A stretch of DNA of 64,000 nt from Rhodobacter flavimaris (GCF_021378075.1 NZ_JAJUOS010000001.1:372001-436000); one strand, 5' to 3'; positions 29,015 through 37,688 are shown, counted from the stretch's first letter. Program-made: numbers and translations. The notes: generated from the letters alone by a model not told the origin.

Positions 29015-29422
29015 TCACTCCTTGTCCATCTGAAAGGCCGCATCAACCGGGATGCATAACGCATTGAGAAGCTGGTTGGTTTTGCCCGCCGAGGACACGA
29101 CGCGCAGGAAATCCGTGAACTCCTCGGGGGTCATTCCTTTCGCACGCGCGGCTGCAAGATGCGAATGCGTGCATTATTCACAGGAATTCGCAATGGAAAC
29201 AGCGGCGTAGATCATCTCTTTGACCTTTGGCTCCAGCGCCGACGGTGTCGCCATAACCGCCTTCACCTCCGCCCAGGTCTGCTCCAGCAATGCCGGGTCG
29301 AACGCCAGGTAGCGCCAGACGTTATTGATGAAATCGCTGCCGCGCGTTTGCCGGATATCGTCAAATACGGCCTTGACGCGCGGATCGGACTCGGGGTCGC
29401 CTGGGGGTGTTACGGTCGCCAT
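29015..29422 (-). pseudogene. AhpD-like carboxymuconolactone decarboxylase family gene with nonsense codon
   Basis: The frame starts at 29422 and runs 83 codons to 'AVSIANSCE', then meets TAA at 29174-29176. Read through, it continues in the same frame for 52 codons ('CTHSHLAAARAKGMTPEEF' and onward) to TGA at 29015-29017. In this family the motif is CEYCxHxH, so the TAA replaces the Tyr codon between the two redox cysteines. A single base change (TAC or TAT to TAA) explains it. No other damage is seen, so the mutation is recent or a sequence error. AhpD-like proteins are disulfide reductases or hydroperoxide-related enzymes. Confidence 0.88.
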
Positions 29423-29544
29423 ATGTACCTCTGCTTTGGCCCAAGAATGGCGCGCGCACCCTACCCCGTCAATCGCGCTTCCCGATTGAAACCGCGGCGG
29501 TTTGGCGCGATAGATCGCGGGCCGGAACTGGACAGGAGGATGGC

Positions 29545-30531
29545 ATGTCTCTCGATCTTACAGGGCTTTCGCTCGGCCCGGAACTGACCGATGTCATGCA
29601 GCGCCTGACCCAAGTGGGCGCCGAATTGCAGCGTCTGATTGCGCGCAACGGGATCGACGGCGATCTTGGCGCCAGTGCCGGCACCAACGCGGGCGGTGAC
29701 GGCCAGAAGGCGCTCGATGTGCTGGCAGATGAGGCGTTCATGGCGGCGCTGCAGGACTCTGCCGTGGCTTATTACGCCTCGGAAGAGCAAGACGACATCC
29801 TGACCTTCGGCAGCGGCGCGCTTGCACTGGCGATCGACCCGCTAGACGGCTCTTCGAATATCGACGTAAACGTTTCCATTGGAACGATTTTTTCGATTTA
29901 TCCCGCAGCCAAGACGGCCGAGGCGAGTTTTCTGCGCCCGGGGTCCGAGCAAATCGCCGCCGGTTACATGATCTTTGGCCCGCAATGCACACTAATCGCG
30001 ACCTTTGGGCACGGCGTCCTGCAATGGGTGCTCGACCCGAACAGCGGACGGTTTGAGCGCCTTGCGGATCTGCCCCGGATGGGCCCTGAGACCTCGGAAT
30101 TCGCGATCAACGCCTCGAACAAGCGGCACTGGCCCGCGCCGATTCAGGCCTTCATCGACCACCTGATTGCCGGCGCCGATGGCCCGCGCGGGCGCAACTT
30201 CAACATGCGCTGGATTGCCTCGCTGGTCGCCGAGACGCACCGTATCCTCAAGCGCGGCGGCGTGTTCCTCTATCCGGGCGACAGCCGCCGCGGGTATGAG
30301 CGCGGCCGCCTGCGCCATGTCTACGAATGCGCGCCCATTGCCTTTGTCATCACGCAGGCGGGCGGCGCGGCGACCGACGGCTATCACCCGATCCTTGATG
30401 CGATCCCCGACAGCCTTCACGCGCGCACGCCATTTGTCTTCGGCACTGCCCCCAAGGTTCGCCGCATCGCGCGCTACCACGACCATCCCGAGGAAGCCGC
30501 GCTGATCCCCGACGAGCACCTGCATCGCTAA
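29545..30531 (+). CDS. fbp: Fructose-1,6-bisphosphatase class I
   Basis: The 328-aa enzyme hydrolyses fructose-1,6-bisphosphate to fructose-6-phosphate for gluconeogenesis or the Calvin cycle. It has the metal-binding 'YASEEQDD', the signature '[19 protein letters not shown]', and near the C-terminus '[12 protein letters not shown]', the active-site region of class I enzymes. The start at 29545 follows AGGAGG; a longer frame from 29407 is rejected. With rpe and gph nearby it resembles a remnant of a carbon-fixation gene group, though no Rubisco is present here. Confidence 0.95.
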   Translation: MSLDLTGLSLGPELTDVMQRLTQVGAELQRLIARNGIDGDLGASAGTNAGGDGQKALDVLADEAFMAALQDSAVAYYASEEQDDILTFGSGALALAIDPLDGSSNIDVNVSIGTIFSIYPAAKTAEASFLRPGSEQIAAGYMIFGPQCTLIATFGHGVLQWVLDPNSGRFERLADLPRMGPETSEFAINASNKRHWPAPIQAFIDHLIAGADGPRGRNFNMRWIASLVAETHRILKRGGVFLYPGDSRRGYERGRLRHVYECAPIAFVITQAGGAATDGYHPILDAIPDSLHARTPFVFGTAPKVRRIARYHDHPEEAALIPDEHLHR

Positions 30532-30543
30532 GCTTGCGTTACC

Positions 30544-30568
30544 GGGCGCTTTGAGGGAAAAGGCGCCC
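30544..30568 (+). terminator. Hairpin between fbp and rpe
   Basis: GGGCGC and GGCGCCC pair, extended by TTT/AAA, around a short loop 13 bases after fbp. No T-run follows, so termination is uncertain. Confidence 0.4.
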
Positions 30569-30597
30569 AGATAACCCCGCCCTGCCCCGAGGATGCC

Positions 30598-31290
30598 ATG
30601 ACCAGCTTCGATCGCTCTATCAAGATTGCCCCGTCGATCCTGTCCGCCGATTTCGCCGACTTCGGGCGTGAAATTCAGGCCATCGAGGCGCAGGGCGCCG
30701 ACTGGGTCCACGTGGACGTCATGGACGGGCATTTCGTGCCGAACCTGACCTTCGGGCCGCCGCTGTGCAAGGCGATCCGCCCGCATATCAAGACGGTGAT
30801 GGACGTTCACCTGATGATCGCGCCGGTTGACCCTTATATCGACGCCTTTGCCGATGCCGGTGCCGATGTGATCACCGCGCATCTCGAGGCCGGGCCGCAT
30901 ATCCACCGCACGCTTCAGGCGATCCGAGGTGCGGGCTGCAAGGCCGGTCTTGCGATCAACCCAGGCACCGGCATCGACGGCATCGAGTATCTGCTCGACC
31001 AGCTCGACTTGGTCTGCGTGATGACGGTGAACCCCGGGTTTGGCGGGCAGAAGTTCATCCACTCGCAGATCGACAAGGTGCGCGCGCTGCGCGCGATGAT
31101 CGGTGATCGCCCGATCCATATCGAGATCGACGGCGGCATCACGCCGGAAACCGCGCCACTGATGGCCGCGGCTGGCGCCGATGTGCTGGTGGCGGGCTCG
31201 GCTGTCTTCAAGGGCGGTTCGGTTTCGAACCCCGCGCCTTACGGCGAGAATATCCGCGCAATCCGGGCCGCCGCCGAGGCCGCGCGCTAA
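30598..31290 (+). CDS. rpe: Ribulose-phosphate 3-epimerase
   Basis: The 230-aa TIM-barrel enzyme interconverts ribulose-5-phosphate and xylulose-5-phosphate. All family blocks are present: 'IAPSILSADFADFG', the metal-site 'HVDVMDGHFVPNLTFGP', 'DVHLMIAP', 'ITAHLEAG', 'VMTVNPGFGGQKF' and 'EIDGGITPETA'. The start at 30598 is consistent with GAGGA upstream. It serves the pentose phosphate pathway and, if present, the Calvin cycle. Confidence 0.97.
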   Translation: MTSFDRSIKIAPSILSADFADFGREIQAIEAQGADWVHVDVMDGHFVPNLTFGPPLCKAIRPHIKTVMDVHLMIAPVDPYIDAFADAGADVITAHLEAGPHIHRTLQAIRGAGCKAGLAINPGTGIDGIEYLLDQLDLVCVMTVNPGFGGQKFIHSQIDKVRALRAMIGDRPIHIEIDGGITPETAPLMAAAGADVLVAGSAVFKGGSVSNPAPYGENIRAIRAAAEAAR

Positions 31291-31314
31291 GGCGTCTTGC
31301 TCCTCCCCGAAAAT

Positions 31315-31340
31315 GCATTCATATTCGAATGAATGAATGC
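31315..31340. promoter_or_regulatory. Operator-like palindrome before metallo-hydrolase gene
   Basis: GCATTCAT (31315-31322) and ATGAATGC (31333-31340) form a perfect 8-base inverted repeat with a 10-base spacer that contains a nested ATTCGAAT. It ends 18 bases before the start of the metallo-hydrolase gene. ATTC/GAAT half-sites resemble ArsR-family operators, including the pattern ATTC-N8-GAAT that I recall for SqrR. No ArsR gene is visible nearby. Confidence 0.6.
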
Positions 31341-31358
31341 CAGTAAGGGAGGACTGGA

Positions 31359-32267
31359 ATGCAACTCACGCGCCGCACGATTCTTCGCACGGCCCTGGCT
31401 GCCGGGGCAAGCGGGCTTTTGCCCGTCCGCAGCTTCGCTGCCAGCCAGCTGGCACTGGGCACAGCCACGCTCGACACGCTTTCGGACGGGCACCTCGTGC
31501 TGCCGCTCGCGTTCATCTCGGACAATCCGGGCGCGCCCGAACTGCTGGCCCGGCACGGCCTCAGCGGCCCGCAGCTGGAATCACCCTGCAACGTCACACT
31601 GTATCGCGACGGCACCAACACGGTTCTCTTCGATGTCGGCGCAGGCCCCGATTTCATGCCGACTGCGGGCAAACTTGCCGAGGCTTTTGACGCGCTTGGC
31701 GTGACGCCGGAGGATATCACGCATGTCGTCTTCACCCACGCGCATCCCGACCACCTCTGGGGCGTGCTTGACGATTTCGATGAGCCGATCTTTGCCAACG
31801 CCACGCACCTCATGGGTCGTGCCGAGTATGATTTCTGGGCCGATCCGAACACCGCCAGCACCATCGGCGGCGGGCGCGAGACCTTTGCGGCAGGCGCGAT
31901 CCGGCGCCTTCAAGCACTTGAGGATCGCATCGTAACCTTTGAGGATGGCGAAGAAATCATTCCCGGCATCGGTGCGCGCGCAAGCTATGGCCACACGCCG
32001 GGCCATATGTCGTTCGAGGTGCGTCAGGGCAATGCCTCGGCGCTGATCGTCGGCGATGCGATCGCCAACGCGCATCTGGCCTTCGAGGCGCCGTCCTGGG
32101 CCTCTGGCTCGGACCAGGATGCCGAGATGGGCGCCAAGACGCGCCTTGAACTGCTTGGGGCGCTTGCCGATGGTACCATGCCGATGGTCGGCTTCCACCT
32201 GCCCGAGGGCGGCGTCGGGCGCGTCGAGCGCGCCGGCGATGTCTTCCGCTTCATCCCCGAGGCCTGA
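31359..32267 (+). CDS. Exported MBL-fold metallo-hydrolase
   Basis: The 302-aa protein starts with a twin-arginine-like signal 'QLTRRTILRTALAAGASG' and is probably periplasmic. The metallo-beta-lactamase fold is shown by 'VVFTHAHPDHLWG' (HxHxDH metal site), 'GHTPGHMSFEV' and the Asp in 'ALIVGDAIANAH'. The substrate is unknown; related proteins include quorum-quenching lactonases and sulfur-handling hydrolases. The start at 31359 follows AAGGGAGG, and a clear palindrome just upstream suggests tight control. Confidence 0.85.
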   Translation: MQLTRRTILRTALAAGASGLLPVRSFAASQLALGTATLDTLSDGHLVLPLAFISDNPGAPELLARHGLSGPQLESPCNVTLYRDGTNTVLFDVGAGPDFMPTAGKLAEAFDALGVTPEDITHVVFTHAHPDHLWGVLDDFDEPIFANATHLMGRAEYDFWADPNTASTIGGGRETFAAGAIRRLQALEDRIVTFEDGEEIIPGIGARASYGHTPGHMSFEVRQGNASALIVGDAIANAHLAFEAPSWASGSDQDAEMGAKTRLELLGALADGTMPMVGFHLPEGGVGRVERAGDVFRFIPEA

Positions 32268-32274
32268 CCAAAAG

Positions 32275-32305
32275 GGCGCCGCCAAGGCTTGCCTTGCGCG
32301 GCGCT
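32275..32305 (+). terminator. Long hairpin after metallo-hydrolase gene
   Basis: GCGCCGCCAAGG pairs with CCTTGCGCGGCGC around CTTG, with one bulged base, eight bases after the stop. It lacks a T-run; a Rho-independent terminator without a U tail or an RNA-stabilising structure. Confidence 0.45.
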
Positions 32306-32345
32306 CCGGCTAGGTTGGCGATGATACCGGACACAGGAGCACACC

Positions 32346-32897
32346 ATGGCCGTCACCCCTCCCGTCTGCGATTTCGGCTGGAAAGCGCCCAGCTTTGTGC
32401 TCTCCGGCGCCGATGGCAAGAACTGGAGCCTTGATGACATTCGCGGCCCCAAGGGCACGCTGATCATGTTTATCTGCAACCACTGCCCCTATGTGCTTGC
32501 GATCATGGACCGCCTGCTGCGTGACGCAGCGGCGCTGCAAGCCGCCGGGATCGGGGTCGCCGCGATAAGCGCGAATGATGCCGACGCCTACCCGGACGAC
32601 AGCTTCATAAATATGCTCCGCATGTCGCGCGAAAAGCACTTCTCTTTCCCCTACCTCTACGACGAAACGCAAGAGGTCGCCCGCGCCTATGGCGCCGCCT
32701 GCACCCCTGATTTCTTCGGCTTCAACGCCCAGGATGAGCTGCAATACCGCGGGCGTCTGGATGCCTCGGGGCGTAACCCCGGCCCTGCGGATGCGCGGCG
32801 TGAGTTGTTCGAGGCGATGATGCAGGTAGCTGAAACCGGCCAAGGCCCGCGCGAACAGGTCGCCTCGATGGGCTGCTCGATCAAGTGGAAGGACTGA
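32346..32897 (+). CDS. Thioredoxin-like redoxin-domain protein
   Basis: The 183-aa protein has a redoxin/AhpC-TSA fold. The active-site region is 'MFICNHCPYVLAIMDRLL', a CxxC motif at the start of the first helix, followed by 'GVAAISANDADAYPDDSF' and a cis-Pro type 'ACTPDFFGFNAQDEL'. No signal peptide is seen. It is thus a cytoplasmic thiol oxidoreductase or peroxiredoxin-like protein of unknown partner. It is three bases from gph, and both probably share a transcript. Confidence 0.86.
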   Translation: MAVTPPVCDFGWKAPSFVLSGADGKNWSLDDIRGPKGTLIMFICNHCPYVLAIMDRLLRDAAALQAAGIGVAAISANDADAYPDDSFINMLRMSREKHFSFPYLYDETQEVARAYGAACTPDFFGFNAQDELQYRGRLDASGRNPGPADARRELFEAMMQVAETGQGPREQVASMGCSIKWKD

Positions 32898-32899
32898 CC

Positions 32900-33577
32900 A
32901 TGACGCTGCCCTCGATCGTCTTCGATCTTGACGGAACGCTGATCGACTCGGCGCCCGACATTCACGCGGCCTCGAACGCCGTTCTGGCCGAGCATGGCTT
33001 TGCCCCGCTGACCTTGCCGCAGGTGCGCAGCTTCGTGGGCAAGGGTGTGCCGCACCTGGTGCATCGCCTGCTGGAGGCCTCCGAGGCCGATCCGAATGGC
33101 CCGCTGCACGCCCGCATGGTCGCCGATTTCACCGCCCGATACGAAGAGGCCGTGACCCTGACCGCGCTTTATCCCGGCGTGCGCGGGGCGCTTGAGGCGC
33201 TGGCGCAGGCCGGCCATCCGCTTGGCATCTGCACCAACAAGCCGATTGCGCCCACCATGGCCGTGCTGCGCCATTTCGCGCTCGATACCCTGTTCGACGT
33301 GGTGATCGGCGGAGACAGCCTGCCGGTCCGCAAACCCGACCCGCAGCCGCTTTTGAAGGCGCATCAGGTGCTTGGACGCGCGCGGATGCTCTATGTTGGC
33401 GACAGTGAGGTAGATGCCGAAACGGCTGCTGCTGCGGGTCAACCCTTCCTGCTGTTCACCGAGGGCTACCGCAAGACCCCGGTGGCCGAGATGCCCCATG
33501 CCATCGCTTTCTCGGATTATGCTATGCTGTCAGGCATTGTGACGCACTTCCCCTGGGTTACGGCTGCGGCCGATTGA
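32900..33577 (+). CDS. gph: Phosphoglycolate phosphatase (HAD family)
   Basis: The 225-aa HAD hydrolase removes phosphate from 2-phosphoglycolate. The nucleophile motif is 'IVFDLDGTLIDSAPDIHAA', motif II 'GICTNKPI', motif III Lys in 'RKPDPQPLLKA' and motif IV 'MLYVGDSEVDAETAAAAG'. The cap is the small alpha-helical type. The start at 32900 follows the previous stop by two bases with GGAAGGAC upstream. Its presence near fbp and rpe is consistent with photorespiratory or DNA-repair phosphoglycolate salvage. Other HAD phosphatases with similar sequence cannot be excluded. Confidence 0.9.
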   Translation: MTLPSIVFDLDGTLIDSAPDIHAASNAVLAEHGFAPLTLPQVRSFVGKGVPHLVHRLLEASEADPNGPLHARMVADFTARYEEAVTLTALYPGVRGALEALAQAGHPLGICTNKPIAPTMAVLRHFALDTLFDVVIGGDSLPVRKPDPQPLLKAHQVLGRARMLYVGDSEVDAETAAAAGQPFLLFTEGYRKTPVAEMPHAIAFSDYAMLSGIVTHFPWVTAAAD

Positions 33578-33638
33578 TCGCGCCCGCGCCGACCCCATAT
33601 GAAGCGCAGAAATCCGTCCGACCGCAGGAGGAGAAAAG

Positions 33639-34505
33639 ATGCTCAACCCCGTCGTTCAGGCCTTTTTCGACGAGGCGACCAATACCGTGACCTATGTGGT
33701 CAAGGATCCGCAAAGCACCGCCTGCGCGGTGGTCGATAGCGTGCTTGATTTCGACTATGCCTCGGGGCGCACCGATACGCGCTCGGCCGACGCGGTGATC
33801 GCCTATATTCGAGAAAACGGCCTCAGCGTGGCCTGGATACTTGAGACCCATGTGCATGCCGACCACCTCTCGGCCGCGCCCTATATCCAGGAGCGTCTTG
33901 GCGGCAAGATCGGCATCGGCGACCGGATCAAGATCGTGCAGGACACCTTCGGCAAGATCTTCAACGAGGGGACCGAGTTCCAGCGCGACGGCTCGCAATT
34001 CGACAAGCTCTTCGTCGAGGGAGACAGTTTCGAGATCGGCGGGCTAGTCGGCCACGTCCTGCATACGCCGGGGCACACTCCGGCCTGCCTGACCTATGTG
34101 ATCGGCGACGCTGCTTTCGTGGGCGACACGCTCTTCATGCCCGACTACGGCACTGCGCGCTGCGATTTCCCCGGCGGCTCGGCCGAGGTGCTGTATCTCT
34201 CGATCCAGAAAATCCTCGCCCTGCCCGACGCGACGCGCGTTTTCGTGGCGCATGACTACCTGCCCCCGGGACGCGAGGACTACCAGTGGGAAACCACTGT
34301 GGCCGAAGAGCGCGCGCGGAATATCCATATCGGTGGCGGCAAGTCCAAGGACGATTTCGTCAAGATGCGCACCGAACGTGATGCAACCCTCGCGATGCCG
34401 CGCTTGATCATCCCATCGCTGCAGGTAAACATGCGAGCCGGGCAGATGCCCCCGCCCGAGGATGACGGAAGGACCTATCTCAAGGTCCCGGTCAACGGGC
34501 TCTAA
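33639..34505 (+). CDS. Persulfide dioxygenase-like MBL-fold protein (ETHE1/Blh family)
   Basis: A 288-aa MBL-fold enzyme related to ETHE1 and Blh, which oxidise glutathione persulfide to sulfite. It has the iron-binding 'ETHVHADHLSAAPYIQE', 'HTPGHTPACLTYVIGD', 'VGDTLFMPDYGTARCDFPGG' and the final His in 'VFVAHDYLPPG'. The start at 33639 has GGAGGAG upstream. It is followed by a DUF442 phosphatase/sulfurtransferase and a SulP transporter, the usual sulfide-detoxification partnership. No rhodanese domain is fused. Confidence 0.9.
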   Translation: MLNPVVQAFFDEATNTVTYVVKDPQSTACAVVDSVLDFDYASGRTDTRSADAVIAYIRENGLSVAWILETHVHADHLSAAPYIQERLGGKIGIGDRIKIVQDTFGKIFNEGTEFQRDGSQFDKLFVEGDSFEIGGLVGHVLHTPGHTPACLTYVIGDAAFVGDTLFMPDYGTARCDFPGGSAEVLYLSIQKILALPDATRVFVAHDYLPPGREDYQWETTVAEERARNIHIGGGKSKDDFVKMRTERDATLAMPRLIIPSLQVNMRAGQMPPPEDDGRTYLKVPVNGL

Positions 34506-34528
34506 CCGAAGCGTGGCAGGAGACAGGC

Positions 34529-34957
34529 ATGGAGTTGCGGCAGATTACGCCGGAGTTTGCGGTGGCGCCGCAGATCACCCCCGAGGATGTGGCTGAACTG
34601 GCCCGCATGGGGTATCGCACCCTGATCAACAACCGCCCCGATGAAGAGATCGAGGCGCAGCTGGACAGCCGCGCCATGGCCGAGGCCGCAGCAGCCTCCG
34701 GCATGGCCTATATCCACCTGCCCTATTATCCGGGCGCGCTGACGCCCGATCTGGTTGCCGCCTTCGAGGCCACCATGACACAGATCGAGGGGCCGGTGCT
34801 TGCCTATTGCCGATCTGGCACCCGCTCGTCGCATCTCTGGGCGATGTCCGAGGCAGGTTCGCGCCCGATCGACGAGATCGTCTCGCTGGCGGCCAAGGCG
34901 GGTTACGACCATTCTGGCCTCGTGCCGCTGTTGGCGCAGCACGAGGCGGATCGGTAG
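34529..34957 (+). CDS. TIGR01244/DUF442 sulfur transferase-type protein
   Basis: The 142-aa protein has a dual-specificity phosphatase-like fold. The P-loop is 'LAYCRSGTRSSHLW' with catalytic Cys and Arg, and the N-terminal part is 'PEDVAELARMGYRTLINNRPDEE'. Such domains form the N-terminus of Blh in other bacteria and are thought to handle persulfide. Here it is a separate gene just after the persulfide dioxygenase-like gene, so the pair is functionally equivalent to a split Blh. The start at 34529 follows AGGAGACAGG. Confidence 0.88.
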   Translation: MELRQITPEFAVAPQITPEDVAELARMGYRTLINNRPDEEIEAQLDSRAMAEAAAASGMAYIHLPYYPGALTPDLVAAFEATMTQIEGPVLAYCRSGTRSSHLWAMSEAGSRPIDEIVSLAAKAGYDHSGLVPLLAQHEADR

Positions 34958-34978
34958 AGAAAGGCCGCGCAAGCGCCC

Positions 34979-36730
34979 ATGTTGAAAAGATATTTCCCGA
35001 TTCTGACATGGGCGCCAGACTACCGCCGCGCGACGTTTGAGGCCGATCTGGTCGCCGCCGTGATCGTTACGATCATGCTGATCCCGCAGTCTCTGGCCTA
35101 TGCCTTGCTGGCCGGGCTGCCTGCGCAGGTAGGCCTTTACGCCTCGATCGCGCCGCTTGTGCTTTATACGCTCCTGGGCACCTCGCGCACGCTTGCGGTC
35201 GGGCCGGTTGCGGTGGCCTCGCTCATGACCGCCGCGGCGGTGGGAGAGATTGCCGCCAAGGGCACCGCCGAGTATCTGGGCGCCGCGATTGCGCTGGCCT
35301 TCCTGTCCGGCGCGATGCTGCTGGCCATGGGCTTCCTGCGCCTCGGTTTCATCGCGTCTTTTCTCAGCCATCCAGTTATTTCCGGCTTCATCTCGGCCTC
35401 AGGCATCCTGATTGCCGCCAGCCAGATCAAGCACCTTCTGGGGGTCTCGGCGAACGGCAAGACGCTGCCCGAAATCGCCCGATCACTGGCCGAGCATCTG
35501 GGCACGACAAACATCCCAACGCTGATCATCGGCATCGGCGCCATCGTGTTTCTGTTCTGGGCCCGCAAGGGCCTGCGTCAGGCGTTGGAGCGGCTTGGGG
35601 TCAAGCCCCGTCTTGCGGGGTTGCTGGTGCGCGCAGCCCCGGTATTTGCGGTCTTCGTGACCATCCTTGTGACTTGGGCATTCGATCTTGAGGCCGCAGG
35701 CGTGCGCGTCGTGGGCACCGTCCCTCAGGGGCTTCCCACACCAGCCTTGCCGCCCTTCGACCTTACGCTTTGGACGCGATTGGCGGTGCCCGCCCTGCTG
35801 ATCTCAATCGTCGGCTATGTCGAGACGATCTCGGTCGCGCAGACACTGGCCGCGAAGCGCCGTCAGCGGATCGATCCGGATCAGGAGCTTGTGGCCCTTG
35901 GCGGCGCCAACCTCGCCTCGGCCTTCTCTGGCGGCTTTCCGGTGACCGGAGGGTTTGCGCGCTCGGTCGTGAATTTTGACGCAGGGGCAGAAACGCCGGC
36001 TGCGGGGGCGTTTACCGCGATCGGAATGGCACTGGCGACGGTTCTGCTGACCCCGGCGCTTTACTACCTTCCACAAGCGACCCTTGCTGCGACCATCGTC
36101 GTTGCGGTGCTCAGCCTCGTCGATCTGGGCGCGATCCGGCGAACCTACAGCTATTCGCGCGGCGATGCGCTGGCGATGGTCGTGACGATCCTTGTGACCC
36201 TCGGCGTCGGCGTCGAGGCCGGGATCTCGGCGGGCGTCGGGCTTTCAGTGCTGCTTCAACTCTGGCGCAGCTCTCGCCCGCATTATGCCGTTCTGGGTCA
36301 GGTGCCGGGGACCGAGCATTTCCGCAACATCAAGCGCCACCGCGTCATCACCGCTTCCGATGTGCTGTCTTTGCGCGTCGATGCGAGCCTGTGGTTCCCG
36401 AACGCCCGCTTTCTGGAAGACACGATCTATGGCGCCGTCGCCGCCGACCCCGCGATACGCCACGTCGTGCTGAACTGCCCGGCGGTGAACTTCATCGACT
36501 CCTCCGCGCTCGAGGCGCTTGAGGCGGTGAACCAGCAGCTCAAGGACGCAGGCGTTTTGCTGCATCTGTCCGAGGTCAAAGGCCCCGTGATGGATCGGCT
36601 GAAACGCTCTGACCTGATCGCGCATCTGGGCGGGCAGGTCTTTCTGACGCATCACGACGCGCTCTGCGCCCTTTCGCCCAAGCTTACAATGGGAACGCAG
36701 AACGCACCGCGCTGCGAGACTGCGCGATAG
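34979..36730 (+). CDS. SulP family anion transporter with STAS domain
   Basis: The 583-aa protein has the SulP membrane domain with about 12-14 segments. Signatures are 'DLVAAVIVTIMLIPQSLAYALLAGLP' (in parts) and 'LGGANLASAFSGGFPVTGGFARSVVN'. A C-terminal STAS domain follows from about residue 450 ('HVVLNCPAVNFIDSSALEALEAVN'). SulP proteins carry sulfate, bicarbonate or similar anions. Directly after persulfide-oxidation genes it most likely exports or balances sulfate/sulfite, which is inference. Start 34979 lies 22 bases after the previous stop. Confidence 0.92.
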   Translation: MLKRYFPILTWAPDYRRATFEADLVAAVIVTIMLIPQSLAYALLAGLPAQVGLYASIAPLVLYTLLGTSRTLAVGPVAVASLMTAAAVGEIAAKGTAEYLGAAIALAFLSGAMLLAMGFLRLGFIASFLSHPVISGFISASGILIAASQIKHLLGVSANGKTLPEIARSLAEHLGTTNIPTLIIGIGAIVFLFWARKGLRQALERLGVKPRLAGLLVRAAPVFAVFVTILVTWAFDLEAAGVRVVGTVPQGLPTPALPPFDLTLWTRLAVPALLISIVGYVETISVAQTLAAKRRQRIDPDQELVALGGANLASAFSGGFPVTGGFARSVVNFDAGAETPAAGAFTAIGMALATVLLTPALYYLPQATLAATIVVAVLSLVDLGAIRRTYSYSRGDALAMVVTILVTLGVGVEAGISAGVGLSVLLQLWRSSRPHYAVLGQVPGTEHFRNIKRHRVITASDVLSLRVDASLWFPNARFLEDTIYGAVAADPAIRHVVLNCPAVNFIDSSALEALEAVNQQLKDAGVLLHLSEVKGPVMDRLKRSDLIAHLGGQVFLTHHDALCALSPKLTMGTQNAPRCETAR

Positions 36731-36797
36731 CTTGTTGCGTTTATGATCGGCTTTGACTTGTTTTCTTGCTGCAGCTTGCGACGGCAGGATTAGATAG

Positions 36798-36816
36798 GCT
36801 ATAGGTTCTCTATAGC
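36798..36816. promoter_or_regulatory. GCTATAG-N5-CTATAGC dyad before luxR-type gene
   Basis: A perfect 7-base inverted repeat with a 5-base spacer (19 bases in all), 93 bases before the LuxR-type gene. Size and symmetry resemble lux-box-like elements. Its left half contains a TATAGG that could be a -10 box with TTGCGA (36776-36781) 18 bases upstream, so binding would block or alter transcription. Confidence 0.5.
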
Positions 36817-36909
36817 GCGCACAGATACAGTCTCCCTTTTTGGCAACACTCGCTTCGGCTAGTCCCTTGGCGTCTGAGCAGCTACGATGGATCGTCCCTT
36901 GGAGAGCAA

Positions 36910-37683
36910 ATGCTCGAACACCTCGAAAAAGTTCTGAATTGCGAGGACATCGACACCATCTGGGCGCTGCATTGCGAACGCATGACGCAATATGGCTTTA
37001 ACCGGCTACTCTATGCGCTGACCCGATTTCACACCCAGAATGGCTTTGGCAATCTCGACGACACGCTGATCTTGTCAAACCACGATCCGGCCTACCTCTC
37101 AGCCTTTCTCGACACTGGCGCGTTTAACGACGGCCCAATGGTCAAATGGGCTGCCCGGAACGTTGGCCATTGTTCGTGGCGCTGGATCGCCGAGCAGATT
37201 GAGGCGGGCGCCTTCACCCCGGCCGAGATGAAGGTCGTCGAGCTGAACCTGCGCCACAATGTGCGCGCGGGTGTATCGATCAGCTTCCCGGACGTGAATG
37301 TGCGCACCAAGGGCGGGATCGGCCTGTGCGCGCGCGAAGACTTGCGCCAGCACGAGGTTGACGCGATCTGGAAGGAATATGGCCGCGAACTCATGGTGAT
37401 AAACAATGTCACCCACCTGCGGATTTCGTCCCTGCCCTATAAGACCAAGCGCGGTTCGCTGACACCGCGCCAACGCGAAGTGCTCGAATGGGTTGCTGAT
37501 GGAAAGACCGCGGCCGACATCGCGACGATCATGGGACTGACGGTCGCAACCGTGGAAAAACACCTGCGCCTGACCCGCGATGCGTTGGACGTGGAGACGA
37601 CTGCGCAGGCAGTTCTGAAGGCCTCGGTGCAGAAACAGATCTTTCTGGCGGGCTCGTCGCCGCAGCGCAGCAAAAATTACTGA
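36910..37683 (+). CDS. LuxR-type regulator with autoinducer-binding domain
   Basis: The 257-aa protein has an N-terminal domain of the acyl-homoserine-lactone-binding family, with the sequence region 'FNDGPMVKWAARNVGHCSWRW'. A GerE-type HTH follows ('LTPRQREVLEWVADGKTAADIATIM', then 'GLTVATVEKHLRL'). No LuxI-type synthase is visible in the window, so it is a candidate solo LuxR. The DGPM motif varies from the usual DP-x-W pattern, leaving the ligand open. The gene is flanked by AT-rich DNA with a strong dyad upstream, consistent with autoregulation. Confidence 0.85.
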   Translation: MLEHLEKVLNCEDIDTIWALHCERMTQYGFNRLLYALTRFHTQNGFGNLDDTLILSNHDPAYLSAFLDTGAFNDGPMVKWAARNVGHCSWRWIAEQIEAGAFTPAEMKVVELNLRHNVRAGVSISFPDVNVRTKGGIGLCAREDLRQHEVDAIWKEYGRELMVINNVTHLRISSLPYKTKRGSLTPRQREVLEWVADGKTAADIATIMGLTVATVEKHLRLTRDALDVETTAQAVLKASVQKQIFLAGSSPQRSKNY

Positions 37684-37688
37684 AAGGT

